A stretch of DNA of 48,863 nt, from the NCBI GenBank assembly GCA_025924375.1, contig JAICIN010000002.1:1-48863 (forward strand), in the 5' to 3' direction. Shown piece after piece: positions 1 through 9,079 of the stretch. Source of the stretch: Dermatophilaceae bacterium (GTDB taxonomy: Bacteria; Actinomycetota; Actinomycetes; Actinomycetales; Dermatophilaceae). The translations under genes and the position numbers were made by a program. Below the pieces are notes generated by a model. The model had not been told where the DNA came from. It saw only the letters and a list, made by a program, of their open reading frames with translations, and did no database searches. The stretch's first letter is position 1. Each line of letters begins with the position of its first letter.

Positions 1-69
1 GAACTTTCGCCCAAGGTTCGTCCGCGCCGGGAACCTTCCCCGCCTCCGCGAAGTTTCGCCCAAGGTTCG
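1..69. repeat. Two intergenic direct repeats of the AACTTTCG family
   Basis: A 20-base unit (GAACTTTCGCCCAAGGTTCG) at 1-20 returns with one mismatch at 50-69, a period of 49 bases. Each copy can fold, because GAAC at its start pairs with GTTC near its end. The first eight bases match the larger array at 44357-44482, so the two may be one family. The array may extend to the left of the window. Confidence 0.7.
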
Positions 70-139
70 AGGCTGCGCCGTGGCGCGCTCGCGGTTCACG
101 GCGCCCGGTCCACGACTGCGTACCCGTGCGCCAGACCCC

Positions 140-733
140 TCAGCCGCTCGCGACCGGGCGCCCGACGATCATCGACTCGAGGATCGCCGACGGGAACGCA
201 CCGGCCGTCTCCGGGTCGAGCTGTGCACCGAGGCCGTCGAGGACGCGCGTGAAGAACGAGCGCGCCGCAGCGGCGAACACGACGTCGGCGATGTCGCCGT
301 CGGAGAGACCGGCCGCGCGGAGGCCGTCGACGTCCGACTGCTGGATCGCCGCAGCGTCGGTCGCGACCTTGCCGGCGAACTCGTAGACCGCGCGGTCCTG
401 TTCGGCCAACGAGCCACCGAGCGGGTCCTCCGCGAGCGAACGGAGGGCGGCGTCATCCCCACACACGTCCCGGAGGAACTTCGAGTGCGCGGCGGTGCAG
501 TACGTCGAGCGCAGCGCCCGGGCGGCCGCGATGGTCGCGAGCTCGAAACGCCGACGGTCCATGCCTTCGCGGATCGTCGTGTTGAGCCCGTTCCAGGCCT
601 GGGCGACGTCCGGGCGGCTGGCGAAGGCAGCTGCGTAGTTGGGCAGGAAGCCCCACGCGGCTCGCTGCTGCCGGTAGTACTCCGCGACGGCGCCCGTCGC
701 CTCACCCTCGGGGACGGCCTCGACGAACACCAT
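140..733 (-). CDS. Carboxymuconolactone decarboxylase/AhpD-like protein
   Basis: A cytosolic protein of 197 residues. The alpha-helical sequence carries the TYCTAAHS motif with Cys79 and His83, the Cys-x3-His arrangement of the AhpD/CMD fold, where the Cys and His act in peroxidase-type or decarboxylase chemistry. The sequence YYRQQRAAWGFLPNY near residue 20 is typical of the family's peroxidase-related branch. I start it at the ATG at 733 because the family similarity begins there; upstream residues in the same frame are low-complexity. It stands alone between an intergenic repeat and a divergent TfoX-like gene. Substrate unknown; it could equally serve peroxide detoxification or a ring-cleavage pathway. 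Confidence 0.8.
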   Translation of the reverse strand: MVFVEAVPEGEATGAVAEYYRQQRAAWGFLPNYAAAFASRPDVAQAWNGLNTTIREGMDRRRFELATIAAARALRSTYCTAAHSKFLRDVCGDDAALRSLAEDPLGGSLAEQDRAVYEFAGKVATDAAAIQQSDVDGLRAAGLSDGDIADVVFAAAARSFFTRVLDGLGAQLDPETAGAFPSAILESMIVGRPVASG

Positions 734-865
734 GCCCACCTCGCCAGTCGGCGTGCCGGCCGCCGGCGACCCGACGGCGGTCCACGACCCCACGGTATGC
801 CGGTGGGTTGCCTCCTCGCCTCCACCAGCCGGCGGATCCGCCGCCGTTGTCGGCATACTGCGAGG

Positions 866-1198
866 GTGCCGTACGACGAGGAGCTCGCGAACCGGGTCCG
901 CGAGGTCGTCCAGGACGAGCCCGGCCTCTCCGAGAAGCGCATGTTCGGTGGCCTCGCCTTCCTCGTGGGCGGCAACATGGCGGTCAGCGCCAGCGGGCAG
1001 GGAGGCCTGCTCCTGCACATCGACCCGTCCCGGGCGGAGTCGCTGGTCGACGGCGTGCACGTGCGCCGCGCCGAGATGCGCGGCCGGCTCATGGACGGCT
1101 GGCTCCGGGTCGACCCGGAGGCGCTCGAGACGGACGAGGACCTCCAGCGGTGGGTCGAGTGTGGGCTCGACCACGCCCGTTCACTGCCACCGAAGTAG
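866..1198 (+). CDS. TfoX/Sxy N-terminal domain protein
   Basis: A 110-residue protein beginning at a GTG. The stretch SEKRMFGGLAFLVGGNMAV at about residues 21-39 is the hallmark of the TfoX_N domain, and the whole protein is just this one domain. Full-length TfoX/Sxy proteins influence competence in Gammaproteobacteria, but the short actinobacterial stand-alone forms have no established role, so no competence function is claimed. It is transcribed away from the CMD-like gene and its end lies 8 bases from the end of the convergent VOC gene. Confidence 0.82.
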   Translation: MPYDEELANRVREVVQDEPGLSEKRMFGGLAFLVGGNMAVSASGQGGLLLHIDPSRAESLVDGVHVRRAEMRGRLMDGWLRVDPEALETDEDLQRWVECGLDHARSLPPK

Positions 1199-1206
1199 CC
1201 GCTGCG

Positions 1207-1602
1207 TCAGAGCCGCGCCTCCGCGATGGTGGGCTGGAACAGCTCGACCGGGTTGCCCGAGGGGTCCTCGACCAGCACCTGGTGGCCGCCGACGCCGACC
1301 ACGATGTCGCTGCGGAGCCGCACGCCCGCACGCCGGAGCCGCTCCACCACCGCCTCTAGGTCGTCGACCTCGAGGGTGAACCGGTTCCAGCCGCCGGGCC
1401 GCGGGACACTGCCGTCGGGCATCGCCTGGCCGCCGCCCCCTTCGCGGCTCGGTGCGCTGAGGTTGAGCCGCAGGTCGCCGCGGCTGAGCATCGCGAACGT
1501 CGGCGCCGGGTGCATGACCTCCCGGAAGCCCAAGTGCTCACAGTAGAAGGCGATGGCGGCGTCGACGTCGTCCACGATGTACCGCACGGCCACCGTCGCC
1601 AT
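1207..1602 (-). CDS. VOC (glyoxalase/bleomycin resistance-like) protein
   Basis: A 131-residue protein with two beta-alpha-beta-beta-beta halves of the vicinal oxygen chelate superfamily. Visible family features are the opening VRYIVDDVDAAIAFYCEHLGF, the inner FTLEVDDLEAVVERL and the closing VLVEDPSGNPVELFQP, where the last Glu is normally a metal ligand. VOC proteins may be lyases, dioxygenases or antibiotic-binding proteins, and the sequence does not say which. The ATG at 1602 begins exactly at the domain. It is convergent with the TfoX-like gene and divergent from the helicase gene. Confidence 0.85.
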   Translation of the reverse strand: MATVAVRYIVDDVDAAIAFYCEHLGFREVMHPAPTFAMLSRGDLRLNLSAPSREGGGGQAMPDGSVPRPGGWNRFTLEVDDLEAVVERLRRAGVRLRSDIVVGVGGHQVLVEDPSGNPVELFQPTIAEARL

Positions 1603-1733
1603 GACGCATCTCCCACGCTCGGATCGGACCACGATAGTCGGCTGACGCGGCTGTGGACGAGGACGGCTCGCTGTCCGACCCGGCGCGTACGGTGGTCGTC
1701 GTCCCAGCAGTTCTCGGCCAGCAGGGTGGTGCC

Positions 1734-4700
1734 ATGCCGAAGCCAAGCGCGTCGCCGCTTCCGGTTGCCGCCGCCAGGCAGGTTCCCGGCTGGGTGCTGG
1801 GGATCAGCGACGAGGACCTGCGCGAGCAGGTCGGCGAGGACACCTTCGGACGCGGTGCCGCCTACCACCGGCAGGGCAGGGTCACCTCCGTGGTGACCGG
1901 CCGGGACGGCGGCGTGCTCCTCGCCAGCGTGGTGGGCAGTGGGGGACGCACCTACCAGACGCTCGTCACCGCGGAGATGGGCGCGCCCGACGACCCCGAG
2001 CCACTGACGTCCTGGCTGGGGCGCTGCAGCTGCCCGGTGCAGGTCGACTGCAAGCACGTCGTCGCCCTCATCCTGACCGCGCGCGAGCGGCACGCCGCGA
2101 CCGGGCCCGGACGTGCCACGGACTGGGAGCAGGTGCTCGCACCGCTCGTGCGCGCGGCTCCCGAGGAGCCGAGGCCCGGCGCGCCCCTCGCCCTGCTCGT
2201 GGAGGTCACGGACCCGGCCGTGCGACGGTATGCCGTGGCCGTACCACGCGTGCGCCAGCTGAGGCTGCGCCCGCTCACCACCGGCCGGAAGGGCGGCTGG
2301 ATCCGGACCGGAGCCGGGTGGAACGACGTCGAGTACGACTACGGACGGAGCGCGCTCGACCGGGCCCAGCGACAGGTCCTCCTGGGGTTCCTCGGCGCCG
2401 CGAGGGCGCGCTCGGCCGGCTACTACTACGCCGACCAGAACGTCACCTCCGACATGCTGGGCCCCGGGCTCTGGCGACTTCTGCGCGAGGCCGAGGAGGC
2501 CGGCATACCGCTCGTCTCAGGGCCCGCCGGCTCCGCGAGCGTCACGCTCGCCGGGGAGCCGGCGGCGGTCAGCCTCGACGCGCGTCAGGACGCCGACGGC
2601 CGGCTGACGCTCAGCCCCCGGCTCAGCCTGCCCGGGGGCACGCTCGAGCTCGGCGAAGCCCTCGCGTCCACGCTCGGGTTCATCGGCGACCCGGCCCACG
2701 GCGTCGTCGTGCAGGAGCCGGATCGCGTCGTACTGGCGGCCTTCGAGCAACCTCTCGACCGGCAGCTGGGTGCGCTCCTCCGCCGCGACGAGCCGCTCCA
2801 GATCCCGGAGGCCGACGTGTCGCGCTTCCTGTCGTTCTACTACCCCGTGCTGCGCCGGCGCACGACGCTGGAGTGCTCCGACGGGAGCGTGTCCCTGCCC
2901 GAGGTCCTGCCGCCGCGGCTCGTCCTGTCCGTGCGCTTCGAGACCGGCCACGTCGCGTGGCTGCGCTGGTCCTTCTCCTACCCCGGTTCCGGCCAGGCCG
3001 TCATGGTGCCGGTCGGGGCCCGCACCGACGAGACGGGTCCGCGTGACACTGACGCCGAGTCGGCCCTGCTGGCCAGCCTCGATGTGCTCGACACGGTTCC
3101 GGGGCTGCGGAGCCAGGTCCGTGGGGAGCGCCGGCTCGTGCCGGAGGTGCGCCTGCACGGCATGGAGACTGCAACCTTCGTGGCGCAGGTGCTCCCGGTG
3201 CTGCAGCAGCGCGACGACGTCCTCCTCGAGGTCGGCGGCACCCCGGCCGACTACGCCGAGGCGCTGGAGGCGCCGCTGATCGCGGTGTCGGCGACCGACC
3301 CGGGTGACGCCGGCGGGCAGGGCAGCGACTGGTTCGACCTGGGCGTGACGGTGACCATCGCTGGCGAGGTGGTGCCGTTCATGCCCCTCTTCACCGCGCT
3401 CGCACGACGGGAGGACCACCTCCTGCTCGACAGCGGCACGTGGTTCTCCCTCGACCGCCCGGAGCTCCAGGCGCTGAGCCGGCTCATCGAGGAGGCCCGT
3501 TCCCTGCTCGACCACGAGGCGCAGGGGCTGCGGGTCACCCGCTGGCACGCCGGGCTGTGGGAAGAGCTCGTCGAGCTGGGCGTCGTGGCGCACCAGAGCG
3601 AGCGGTGGTCACGCACCGTCGGTGCCCTGCTCGACCTCGACTCGGTTCCCCGGCCCGACCCGCCGGTGGGCCTCAAGGCCGAGCTGCGCCACTACCAGCT
3701 GGAGGGCTACCACTGGCTCTCCCTGCTCTGGGACCACCAGCTCGGCGGGATCCTCGCCGACGACATGGGGCTCGGCAAGACCCTGCAGACCCTGGCCATG
3801 GCGCAGCGTGCGCTCGAGCAAGGCACGCTCGGCCCCGATGCGCCCCTGCTCATCGTGGCTCCCACGAGCGTCGTCTCCACCTGGGCCCGCGAGGCGGCGC
3901 GGTTCTGCCCCGACCTCGTGGTCACCGCGGTCACCCAGACGGAGCGCAAGCGCGGGATGAGCCTGTCCGAGCAGGCGGCCGGCGCCCACCTGGTCGTCAC
4001 CTCCTTCGCGCTGCTCCGGCTCGACGAGTCGGCCTACCGCGGGCAGACGTGGAGCGGGCTGATCCTCGACGAGGCGCAGTTCGTCAAGAACCACCAGGCG
4101 AAGACCTACCAGGTGGCCCGCCGGCTCCCGGCACCCTTCAAGCTCGCCATCACGGGCACGCCCCTCGAGAACTCGCTCATGGACCTGTGGTCCCTGTTGT
4201 CGATCGTCGCGCCCGGGCTCTGGCCGAGCCCGCAGAAGTTCACCGAGCTCTACCGCAGGCCGATCGAGGGAGGGCAGGCTCCGGAGCTGCTCGCCACGCT
4301 CCGGCGCCGGGTGCGCCCCCTCATGCTGAGGCGCACGAAGGAAGCCGTCGCCACCGACCTGCCACCCAAGGTCGAGCAGGTCCTCGGGGTCACGCTCAAC
4401 CCCGCCCACCACCGGGCCTACCAGACGCGGTTGCAGCGGGAGAGGCAGCGCATCCTCGGCATGCTCGACGACGTCGACCGCAACCGCATCGCGATCCTCC
4501 GGTCACTGACGGTGCTGCGCCAGCTCAGCCTCGATGTCTCCCTCGTGGACCCCTCCCTGGCCGGCAAGGTGCGCTCGAGCAAGATCGACGCCCTCGTCGA
4601 GACGTTGGGCGCGGTGGTCGCCGAGGGGCACCGGGCGCTGGTGTTCAGCCAGTTCACCGGCTTCCTGCGCCTCGTCCGCGAGCGCCTCGCCGAGGAGGGG

Positions 4701-5081
4701 ATCGACCACGTCTACCTCGACGGCCGCACCCGCAACCGGCCGCAGCGGATCGCGGAGTTCACCGAAGGCACCGCACCCGCCTTTCTCATCAGCCTCAAGG
4801 CCGGTGGCTCCGGCCTGACCCTCACCGAGGCCGACTACGTCTTCGTCCTCGACCCCTGGTGGAACCCGGCCGTCGAGGCGCAGGCGGTCGACCGCACGCA
4901 CCGGATCGGCCAGGACAAGACCGTGATGGTCTACCGCCTCGTGGCCGAGGGCACGATCGAGGAAAAGGTCGTGGAGCTGCAGGAGCGCAAGCGACAGCTC
5001 TTCGCGAGGGTCGTCGACGCCGACGGGGTCATGGGCGCACCACTGAGCGCCGACGACATCCGTGGCCTGCTCGAGGCCTGA
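1734..5081 (+). CDS. SNF2-family DEAD/DEAH-like helicase with N-terminal SWIM zinc finger
   Basis: An ATP-dependent DNA translocase of 1115 residues. A SWIM zinc finger (C98-x-C100-x5-C106-x-H108) lies in the N-terminal part, followed by a long helicase-associated region and then the two RecA-like lobes. Motif I GLGKT has its Lys at 682, motif II is DEAQ at 779-782, TGTPLENS is motif III, and motif VI DRTHRIGQ lies at 1053-1060. DEAQ is usual in the bacterial SWIM-SNF2 group. I chose the ATG at 1734; an in-frame ATG at 1653 would add 27 residues without family character. The cellular role, probably DNA repair or nucleoid remodelling, is not established. Monocistronic. Confidence 0.93.
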   Translation: MPKPSASPLPVAAARQVPGWVLGISDEDLREQVGEDTFGRGAAYHRQGRVTSVVTGRDGGVLLASVVGSGGRTYQTLVTAEMGAPDDPEPLTSWLGRCSCPVQVDCKHVVALILTARERHAATGPGRATDWEQVLAPLVRAAPEEPRPGAPLALLVEVTDPAVRRYAVAVPRVRQLRLRPLTTGRKGGWIRTGAGWNDVEYDYGRSALDRAQRQVLLGFLGAARARSAGYYYADQNVTSDMLGPGLWRLLREAEEAGIPLVSGPAGSASVTLAGEPAAVSLDARQDADGRLTLSPRLSLPGGTLELGEALASTLGFIGDPAHGVVVQEPDRVVLAAFEQPLDRQLGALLRRDEPLQIPEADVSRFLSFYYPVLRRRTTLECSDGSVSLPEVLPPRLVLSVRFETGHVAWLRWSFSYPGSGQAVMVPVGARTDETGPRDTDAESALLASLDVLDTVPGLRSQVRGERRLVPEVRLHGMETATFVAQVLPVLQQRDDVLLEVGGTPADYAEALEAPLIAVSATDPGDAGGQGSDWFDLGVTVTIAGEVVPFMPLFTALARREDHLLLDSGTWFSLDRPELQALSRLIEEARSLLDHEAQGLRVTRWHAGLWEELVELGVVAHQSERWSRTVGALLDLDSVPRPDPPVGLKAELRHYQLEGYHWLSLLWDHQLGGILADDMGLGKTLQTLAMAQRALEQGTLGPDAPLLIVAPTSVVSTWAREAARFCPDLVVTAVTQTERKRGMSLSEQAAGAHLVVTSFALLRLDESAYRGQTWSGLILDEAQFVKNHQAKTYQVARRLPAPFKLAITGTPLENSLMDLWSLLSIVAPGLWPSPQKFTELYRRPIEGGQAPELLATLRRRVRPLMLRRTKEAVATDLPPKVEQVLGVTLNPAHHRAYQTRLQRERQRILGMLDDVDRNRIAILRSLTVLRQLSLDVSLVDPSLAGKVRSSKIDALVETLGAVVAEGHRALVFSQFTGFLRLVRERLAEEGIDHVYLDGRTRNRPQRIAEFTEGTAPAFLISLKAGGSGLTLTEADYVFVLDPWWNPAVEAQAVDRTHRIGQDKTVMVYRLVAEGTIEEKVVELQERKRQLFARVVDADGVMGAPLSADDIRGLLEA

Positions 5082-5102
5082 GCCCGACGGGTCCGGGCGG
5101 CG

Positions 5103-5378
5103 CTATCCCTGGGCGGGGATGATGACGTTCCACTCCCGCAACGTGTGTCCCGTTGTCGCACCCACGCCGGTGTAGGGGTCACCCTCGACGACTGCCCGGG
5201 CCGCCGCCTCGTCCTCGACGTCCAGGACCACCACGCCGCCGGCGTCGTCGGCCAGCGGACCGGCCAGCACGACCGTCCCCGCGTCGTTGAGGGCGGTCAT
5301 GTAGGCGAGGTGGTCCGGCCGGGCCCCGGCGCGGGCCTCCTGGTCGGCGTAGCGGTACTCGAAGAGGAAGTGCGTCAT
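5103..5378 (-). CDS. YciI family protein
   Basis: A 91-residue ferredoxin-like-fold protein. THFLFEYRYAD at the start, RPDHLAYMTALNDAG with its conserved His in the middle, and GDPYTGVGATTGHTLREWNVII at the end are characteristic of YciI. The family resembles muconolactone isomerase, and most members lack a known substrate. An ATG at 5387 lies three codons upstream; I prefer 5378 because an AGGA sequence sits at a workable distance before it. The gene is convergent with the helicase gene and lies 39 bases downstream of the SDR gene on the same strand, possibly in one transcript. Confidence 0.82.
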   Translation of the reverse strand: MTHFLFEYRYADQEARAGARPDHLAYMTALNDAGTVVLAGPLADDAGGVVVLDVEDEAAARAVVEGDPYTGVGATTGHTLREWNVIIPAQG

Positions 5379-5417
5379 GCCCGCCATCCTCGCAGCCGAG
5401 CGACCGGCGACGCGCTC

Positions 5418-6251
5418 CTAGAGGATGGGCCGGCCGCCGGTCACGGCGACGCGCGCGCCGGAGACGTAGCTCGCCTCGTCGGACGCGAGGAGGACGTAGA
5501 CCGGCGCCAGCTCCGCCGGCTGCCCCGGGCGGCCGAGAGGCGTGTCCTTGCCGAACGCCTCCACCTTCTCCTGCGGCATCGTCGACGGGATCAGCGGCGT
5601 CCAGATCGGCCCCGGCGCGACGCTGTTGGCACGGATGCCCTTGGGTCCCAACAGCTGCGCGAGGCTGGCCACCATGTTGGCGATCCCGGCCTTGGTCATC
5701 GCATAGGGCATGAGCGTCGGGCTCGGGCTGTCCGAGTTCACCGAGGAGCTGCCGATGATCGCCGACCCCGGCCCCATGTGCGGGACCGCCGCCTTGACGA
5801 GGTGGAAGAACGCGCTGAGGTTGGTGGCGACCGTGCGGTCCCAGTCCTCGTCGGGGATCTCCTCGACCGACTCGTAGGTCATCTGGTGGGCGGCGTTGCT
5901 CACGAGCACGTCGACTCGCCCCCACTCCCGGACTGCGCGGTCGATGACGTCGCGGCAGTGCTGGGGGTCGACCAGGTCCCCGCGGACGAGCACGGCCTTG
6001 CGGCCCGCCTTCTCGACCCAGGACTTGGTGTCCTCGGCGTCCTCGTCCTCGCTGAGGTAGGAGATGAGCACGTCCGCACCCTCACGCGCGTAGGCGATGG
6101 CGACCGCCTTGCCGATCCCGCTGTCGGCCCCTGTGACCACGGCGACCTTGCCCTCCAGGCGCCCGGAGCCCTGGTAGCTCTCCTCACCGTGGTCGGGCTT
6201 CGTCTGCATCGCCTGCTCGGTGCCAGGGGGCTGCTGGGTGGGCTCCTCCAT
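5418..6251 (-). CDS. SDR family oxidoreductase, general-stress (YghA/YdaD-like) type
   Basis: A 277-residue NAD(P)-dependent short-chain dehydrogenase. The cofactor motif TGADSGIG is at 40-47, the structural Asn is in ATNLSAF near 144, and the catalytic Tyr183 and Lys187 form YAMTK, preceded by the SSS containing the catalytic Ser. The approximately 30-residue polar extension (PTQQPPGTEQAMQTKPDHGEE) before the Rossmann fold is characteristic of the YghA/GS39 subgroup, linked in other bacteria to general stress. A GGAAGGAA ribosome site precedes the ATG. The physiological substrate is unknown. Confidence 0.9.
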   Translation of the reverse strand: MEEPTQQPPGTEQAMQTKPDHGEESYQGSGRLEGKVAVVTGADSGIGKAVAIAYAREGADVLISYLSEDEDAEDTKSWVEKAGRKAVLVRGDLVDPQHCRDVIDRAVREWGRVDVLVSNAAHQMTYESVEEIPDEDWDRTVATNLSAFFHLVKAAVPHMGPGSAIIGSSSVNSDSPSPTLMPYAMTKAGIANMVASLAQLLGPKGIRANSVAPGPIWTPLIPSTMPQEKVEAFGKDTPLGRPGQPAELAPVYVLLASDEASYVSGARVAVTGGRPIL

Positions 6252-6456
6252 GGGGCTTCCTTCCGTTCGTGGTCGCCGCCCTCCCTACCCGCCGTATGCC
6301 GTGCCATGCCGACCGGTCGACGGCTGCACTAGTCCTTATGTCCGCCTTTCCGCCGAATTGAGCCAGGTGATCGGCAGCCCCGCTCCCGGGGGGCCTCCCG
6401 GCAGGCCATCATGGGCCGCGTGCGCCGACGGCCGGCGCGCTCAGGAAAGGACTCAC

Positions 6457-7611
6457 GTGCGCAGGCCTCTTGCCCTTGCCGCGGCCACCGCCGCCGCGCT
6501 CGCCCTCACCCTCGCGGCCCCCTCCTCGGCGCTCGCTGACCCCGCGGAGGGCGCGGCCACGACCTCGGTGGAGTCGCTCTCCCCGGCCGGCTCCGCGACG
6601 GCGGCAGCACAGGCCCTCCTCGCCTCGCTCCCCGCGGACTGGCCGGCGCGGGTCGCGGCGGCCGAGACGGCATACGGCGTCACGACGACGCCGTGGGCGG
6701 CGCTCACGTCCCAGCAGTGCGGACCCACGGCGATGACCGACTACGCGAACGCCCAGGTCGCGTCCATCGGCGGCGGTCTCATGGGCCCCCTCAGCCAGCT
6801 CGGCGTGTTCGCCTTCCCGAGCATGGACGCCATGCTGTTCGGCACGGAGTCGAGCAGCGACCTCTTCGGCGGCTCCGCGACGACCACCCGGCAGCTTAAC
6901 CAGGAGGTGCGCGACCTACGCCGGTTCTGGGACACCCCCACCCAGGGCGTCCAGCTCGTGCCGATGCACGGCTCCGACGTGTACTCCGACCCGGCTCGCC
7001 TGGCCCGCGTCCTCGTCGCGATGGGCATGCCGCAGGACCAGGCGGCGGCCTTTGCCGCACAGCTGATCGGCATCGTCCGCAGCATCCCGGCCCTGGAAGG
7101 TGGCGCCAACCCGCTCTTCACCCTCAACGCCTTCTCGTTCACCCCACCCGCGGGCATGCCGGGCGTCACGCCCAAGATCGTCGTGGGCGACGGGCTGCTC
7201 GAGGCCTTCGACGCCGTCGGCCTCGGCGACCTCGGGCCCCGCGCGGTCCTCGCCCACGAGTTCTCGCACCAGGTGCAGGAGGCCGACGGGCTCACCCCGG
7301 CCGTCGTCACCCCCGACGCCAGCCGCGTCCTCGAGCTGCGGGCGGACGCGTTCGGCACCTACTTCCTGACGCACGCCCGTGGCGCCTCGCTCAACGCCAA
7401 GCGCCTGCTCCCCGCCGAGCAGACCTACTTCGAGCTCGGCGACTGCAACGAGCTCTCGCTGCAGCACCATGGCACCCCGGACCAGCGCCTGCGCGCGGCG
7501 GCCTGGGGTGCCGCGACCGCCGCGGACGCGCAGAAGCAGGGCCTGGTGCTGCCGTCACTGGAGCTGGAGGACCGCTTCCAGGCGGCCCTGCCCGGCATCC
7601 TGGCGGGCTGA
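6457..7611 (+). CDS. Secreted putative zinc metalloprotease (HEFSH)
   Basis: A 384-residue exported protein. The start is a GTG preceded by an AGGAAAGGA ribosome site, followed by Arg-Arg, a hydrophobic Ala/Leu-rich core and SSALA, a good signal peptidase I site near residue 27. The zinc motif HEFSH is at 267-271, and ELRADAF with Glu293 is likely the third ligand; the pairing of HExxH with an EL-x-AD motif resembles neutral zinc metallopeptidases. There is no obvious propeptide motif. The 205-base upstream gap, shared with the divergent SDR gene, must carry both promoters. Target substrates are unknown. The call as a zincin is firm; family assignment below that level is not. Confidence 0.78.
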   Translation: MRRPLALAAATAAALALTLAAPSSALADPAEGAATTSVESLSPAGSATAAAQALLASLPADWPARVAAAETAYGVTTTPWAALTSQQCGPTAMTDYANAQVASIGGGLMGPLSQLGVFAFPSMDAMLFGTESSSDLFGGSATTTRQLNQEVRDLRRFWDTPTQGVQLVPMHGSDVYSDPARLARVLVAMGMPQDQAAAFAAQLIGIVRSIPALEGGANPLFTLNAFSFTPPAGMPGVTPKIVVGDGLLEAFDAVGLGDLGPRAVLAHEFSHQVQEADGLTPAVVTPDASRVLELRADAFGTYFLTHARGASLNAKRLLPAEQTYFELGDCNELSLQHHGTPDQRLRAAAWGAATAADAQKQGLVLPSLELEDRFQAALPGILAG

Positions 7612-7687
7612 CGGCCCGGGCCTCGCGGCACTCCGCGACCGGCGGTAGGTTCGCAAGGGACAGGACGCACCCACGAAGGAGTCACGC

Positions 7688-8128
7688 ATGCCCACGCGCA
7701 CCGCACGCACCAGCTGGTCCGGAGGCCTCCAGGACGGCTCCGGCCGGGTCGAGCTCGTGAGCTCCGGGATCGCGACCTATGACGTCTCCTTCCCGAAGCG
7801 GTCCGCGGAGAGCGCCGACGGGACGACCAGCCCGGAGGAGCTGATCGCGGCTGCCCACTCCTCCTGCTTCGCGATGCAGCTCTCCGCCCTCATCGCGGAG
7901 GCCGGTGGCACCCCGCAGACGCTCGAGGTGACCGACGACGTCTCGCTCGGCAAGGACCCGGCCGGCGGCTTCCGGATCACCGGCATCCGGGTCACCGTCC
8001 GGGGCACGGTCGACGGGCTCGACGAGGACGCGTTCCGGCAGGCCGCGGAGAAGGCGAAGGCCGGCTGCCCGGTGAGCAAGGCGCTGACCGGAGTCGACAT
8101 CACCCTGGACGCCGCGCTCGCCCACTGA
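7688..8128 (+). CDS. OsmC family peroxiredoxin
   Basis: A 146-residue organic hydroperoxide reductase of the OsmC class. The two redox Cys are Cys60 in AAHSSCFAM and Cys127 in KAGCPVSKAL, spaced as in OsmC/Ohr proteins. These enzymes reduce lipid or organic peroxides through a Cys sulfenic acid and disulfide. A GAAGGAG site precedes the ATG. The SMP-30-like gene follows after 6 bases, so the two are probably cotranscribed. It fits the other peroxide-defence genes in this half of the window (hemerythrin, furA-katA). Confidence 0.92.
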   Translation: MPTRTARTSWSGGLQDGSGRVELVSSGIATYDVSFPKRSAESADGTTSPEELIAAAHSSCFAMQLSALIAEAGGTPQTLEVTDDVSLGKDPAGGFRITGIRVTVRGTVDGLDEDAFRQAAEKAKAGCPVSKALTGVDITLDAALAH

Positions 8129-8134
8129 CCGCAG

Positions 8135-9025
8135 GTGCGCGCTGACCAGGTGACGGGGCCGGTGGCCCACCACGGCGAGGGACCGGTGTGGTGGGACGGC
8201 TGGGGCGGCCTGAAGTTCGTCGACATGATGGCGGGCGACGTGCTCTCGCTCCAGGCCAGCGCGGAGGTGACCCGGGTCCACGTCGGCACCGTCGCCGCGG
8301 CCCTGAGGCCCCGCTCGGGCGGCGGGGCCGTCGTCGCCACCGAGCGCGCGTTCGCCCTCGCCGCACGCGACGACCTGTCCGACGCGGTGCCGCTGCCCGA
8401 CGTCTGGTCGAGCACCTCGATCCGGTTCAACGACGGGGGCTGCGACCCGCAGGGCCGGTTCTGGTGCGGCACCATGGCCTACGACGAGGCCAAAGGGGCC
8501 GGCACGATGTACCGGCTCGAGCGCCGCGCCGGCGAAGGCGGATCCGGCTACCGCGTCGAGACGATGTGGGGTGACGTGACGATCTCCAACGGCTTCGCCT
8601 ACAGCCCCGACGGGTCGCGGGCCTACTACAACGACACCCCGACCCGCCAGGTGAGCGTGCTCGACGTGGGCCCCGACGGCGCGCTGGCCAACCGCCGGCC
8701 GTTTGCTGACCTCGCCGCGGAAGGTGGGCCGGAGACGTCCGGAAGCCCCGACGGGCTGTGTGTCGACGCCGAAGGCGGGGTGTGGGTCGCGTGCTGGGGC
8801 GCCTCGCAGGTCCACCGGTACTCGGCGCAAGGCGGCCTCGAGGCCGTGGTCGAGCTCCCCTGCAGCCACGTCACGGCGTGCACCTTCGGCGGCGACGGGC
8901 TGCGCACCCTCTACATCACCACCTCGGCGGAGGGCGTGGACCGCCGGGACGAGCCGCAGGCCGGCGCCCTGTTCGCCCTCACGCCGGGTGTCGCCGGCAC
9001 GGCGACGCTGCCGTTCGCCGGCTGA
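8135..9025 (+). CDS. SMP-30/gluconolactonase/LRE family protein
   Basis: A 296-residue six-bladed beta-propeller lactonase-like protein starting at a GTG 6 bases after osmC. The metal-binding residues of the family are visible: Glu in HHGEGPVWW, Asn in IRFNDGGCDPQGRFWCG, Asn in SNGFAYSPDG, and Asp in GSPDGLCVDAEGGVWVA. Family members hydrolyse sugar lactones with a divalent metal. No separate ribosome site is obvious, so translation may be coupled to osmC. The substrate cannot be inferred from its neighbours. It ends convergently 54 bases from the hemerythrin gene. Confidence 0.88.
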   Translation: MRADQVTGPVAHHGEGPVWWDGWGGLKFVDMMAGDVLSLQASAEVTRVHVGTVAAALRPRSGGGAVVATERAFALAARDDLSDAVPLPDVWSSTSIRFNDGGCDPQGRFWCGTMAYDEAKGAGTMYRLERRAGEGGSGYRVETMWGDVTISNGFAYSPDGSRAYYNDTPTRQVSVLDVGPDGALANRRPFADLAAEGGPETSGSPDGLCVDAEGGVWVACWGASQVHRYSAQGGLEAVVELPCSHVTACTFGGDGLRTLYITTSAEGVDRRDEPQAGALFALTPGVAGTATLPFAG

Positions 9026-9079
9026 GCCGCACGTCGCCGACCCCGCCGCGGCCGGCGCCCCCGGACGCCAGCAGGCCGG

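Noticed and set aside
1-69. SOS box (LexA) suggested by GAAC...GTTC
   Set aside because: Spacing and inner sequence do not fit the actinobacterial LexA box, and the unit is repeated in other gaps without damage-response genes.
4068-4079. DEAQ instead of DEAH in helicase motif II as a defect
   Set aside because: DEAQ is common in bacterial SWIM-SNF2 proteins, so it is not unusual.
5082-5102. Terminator between helicase and YciI genes
   Set aside because: Only short GC complementarity of 3-4 bases; not convincing as a hairpin.
3440-5122. Long plus-strand frame within the helicase gene
   Set aside because: It is Arg/Pro/Ala-rich without any family motif and overlaps the SNF2 helicase in another frame; an effect of very high GC content.
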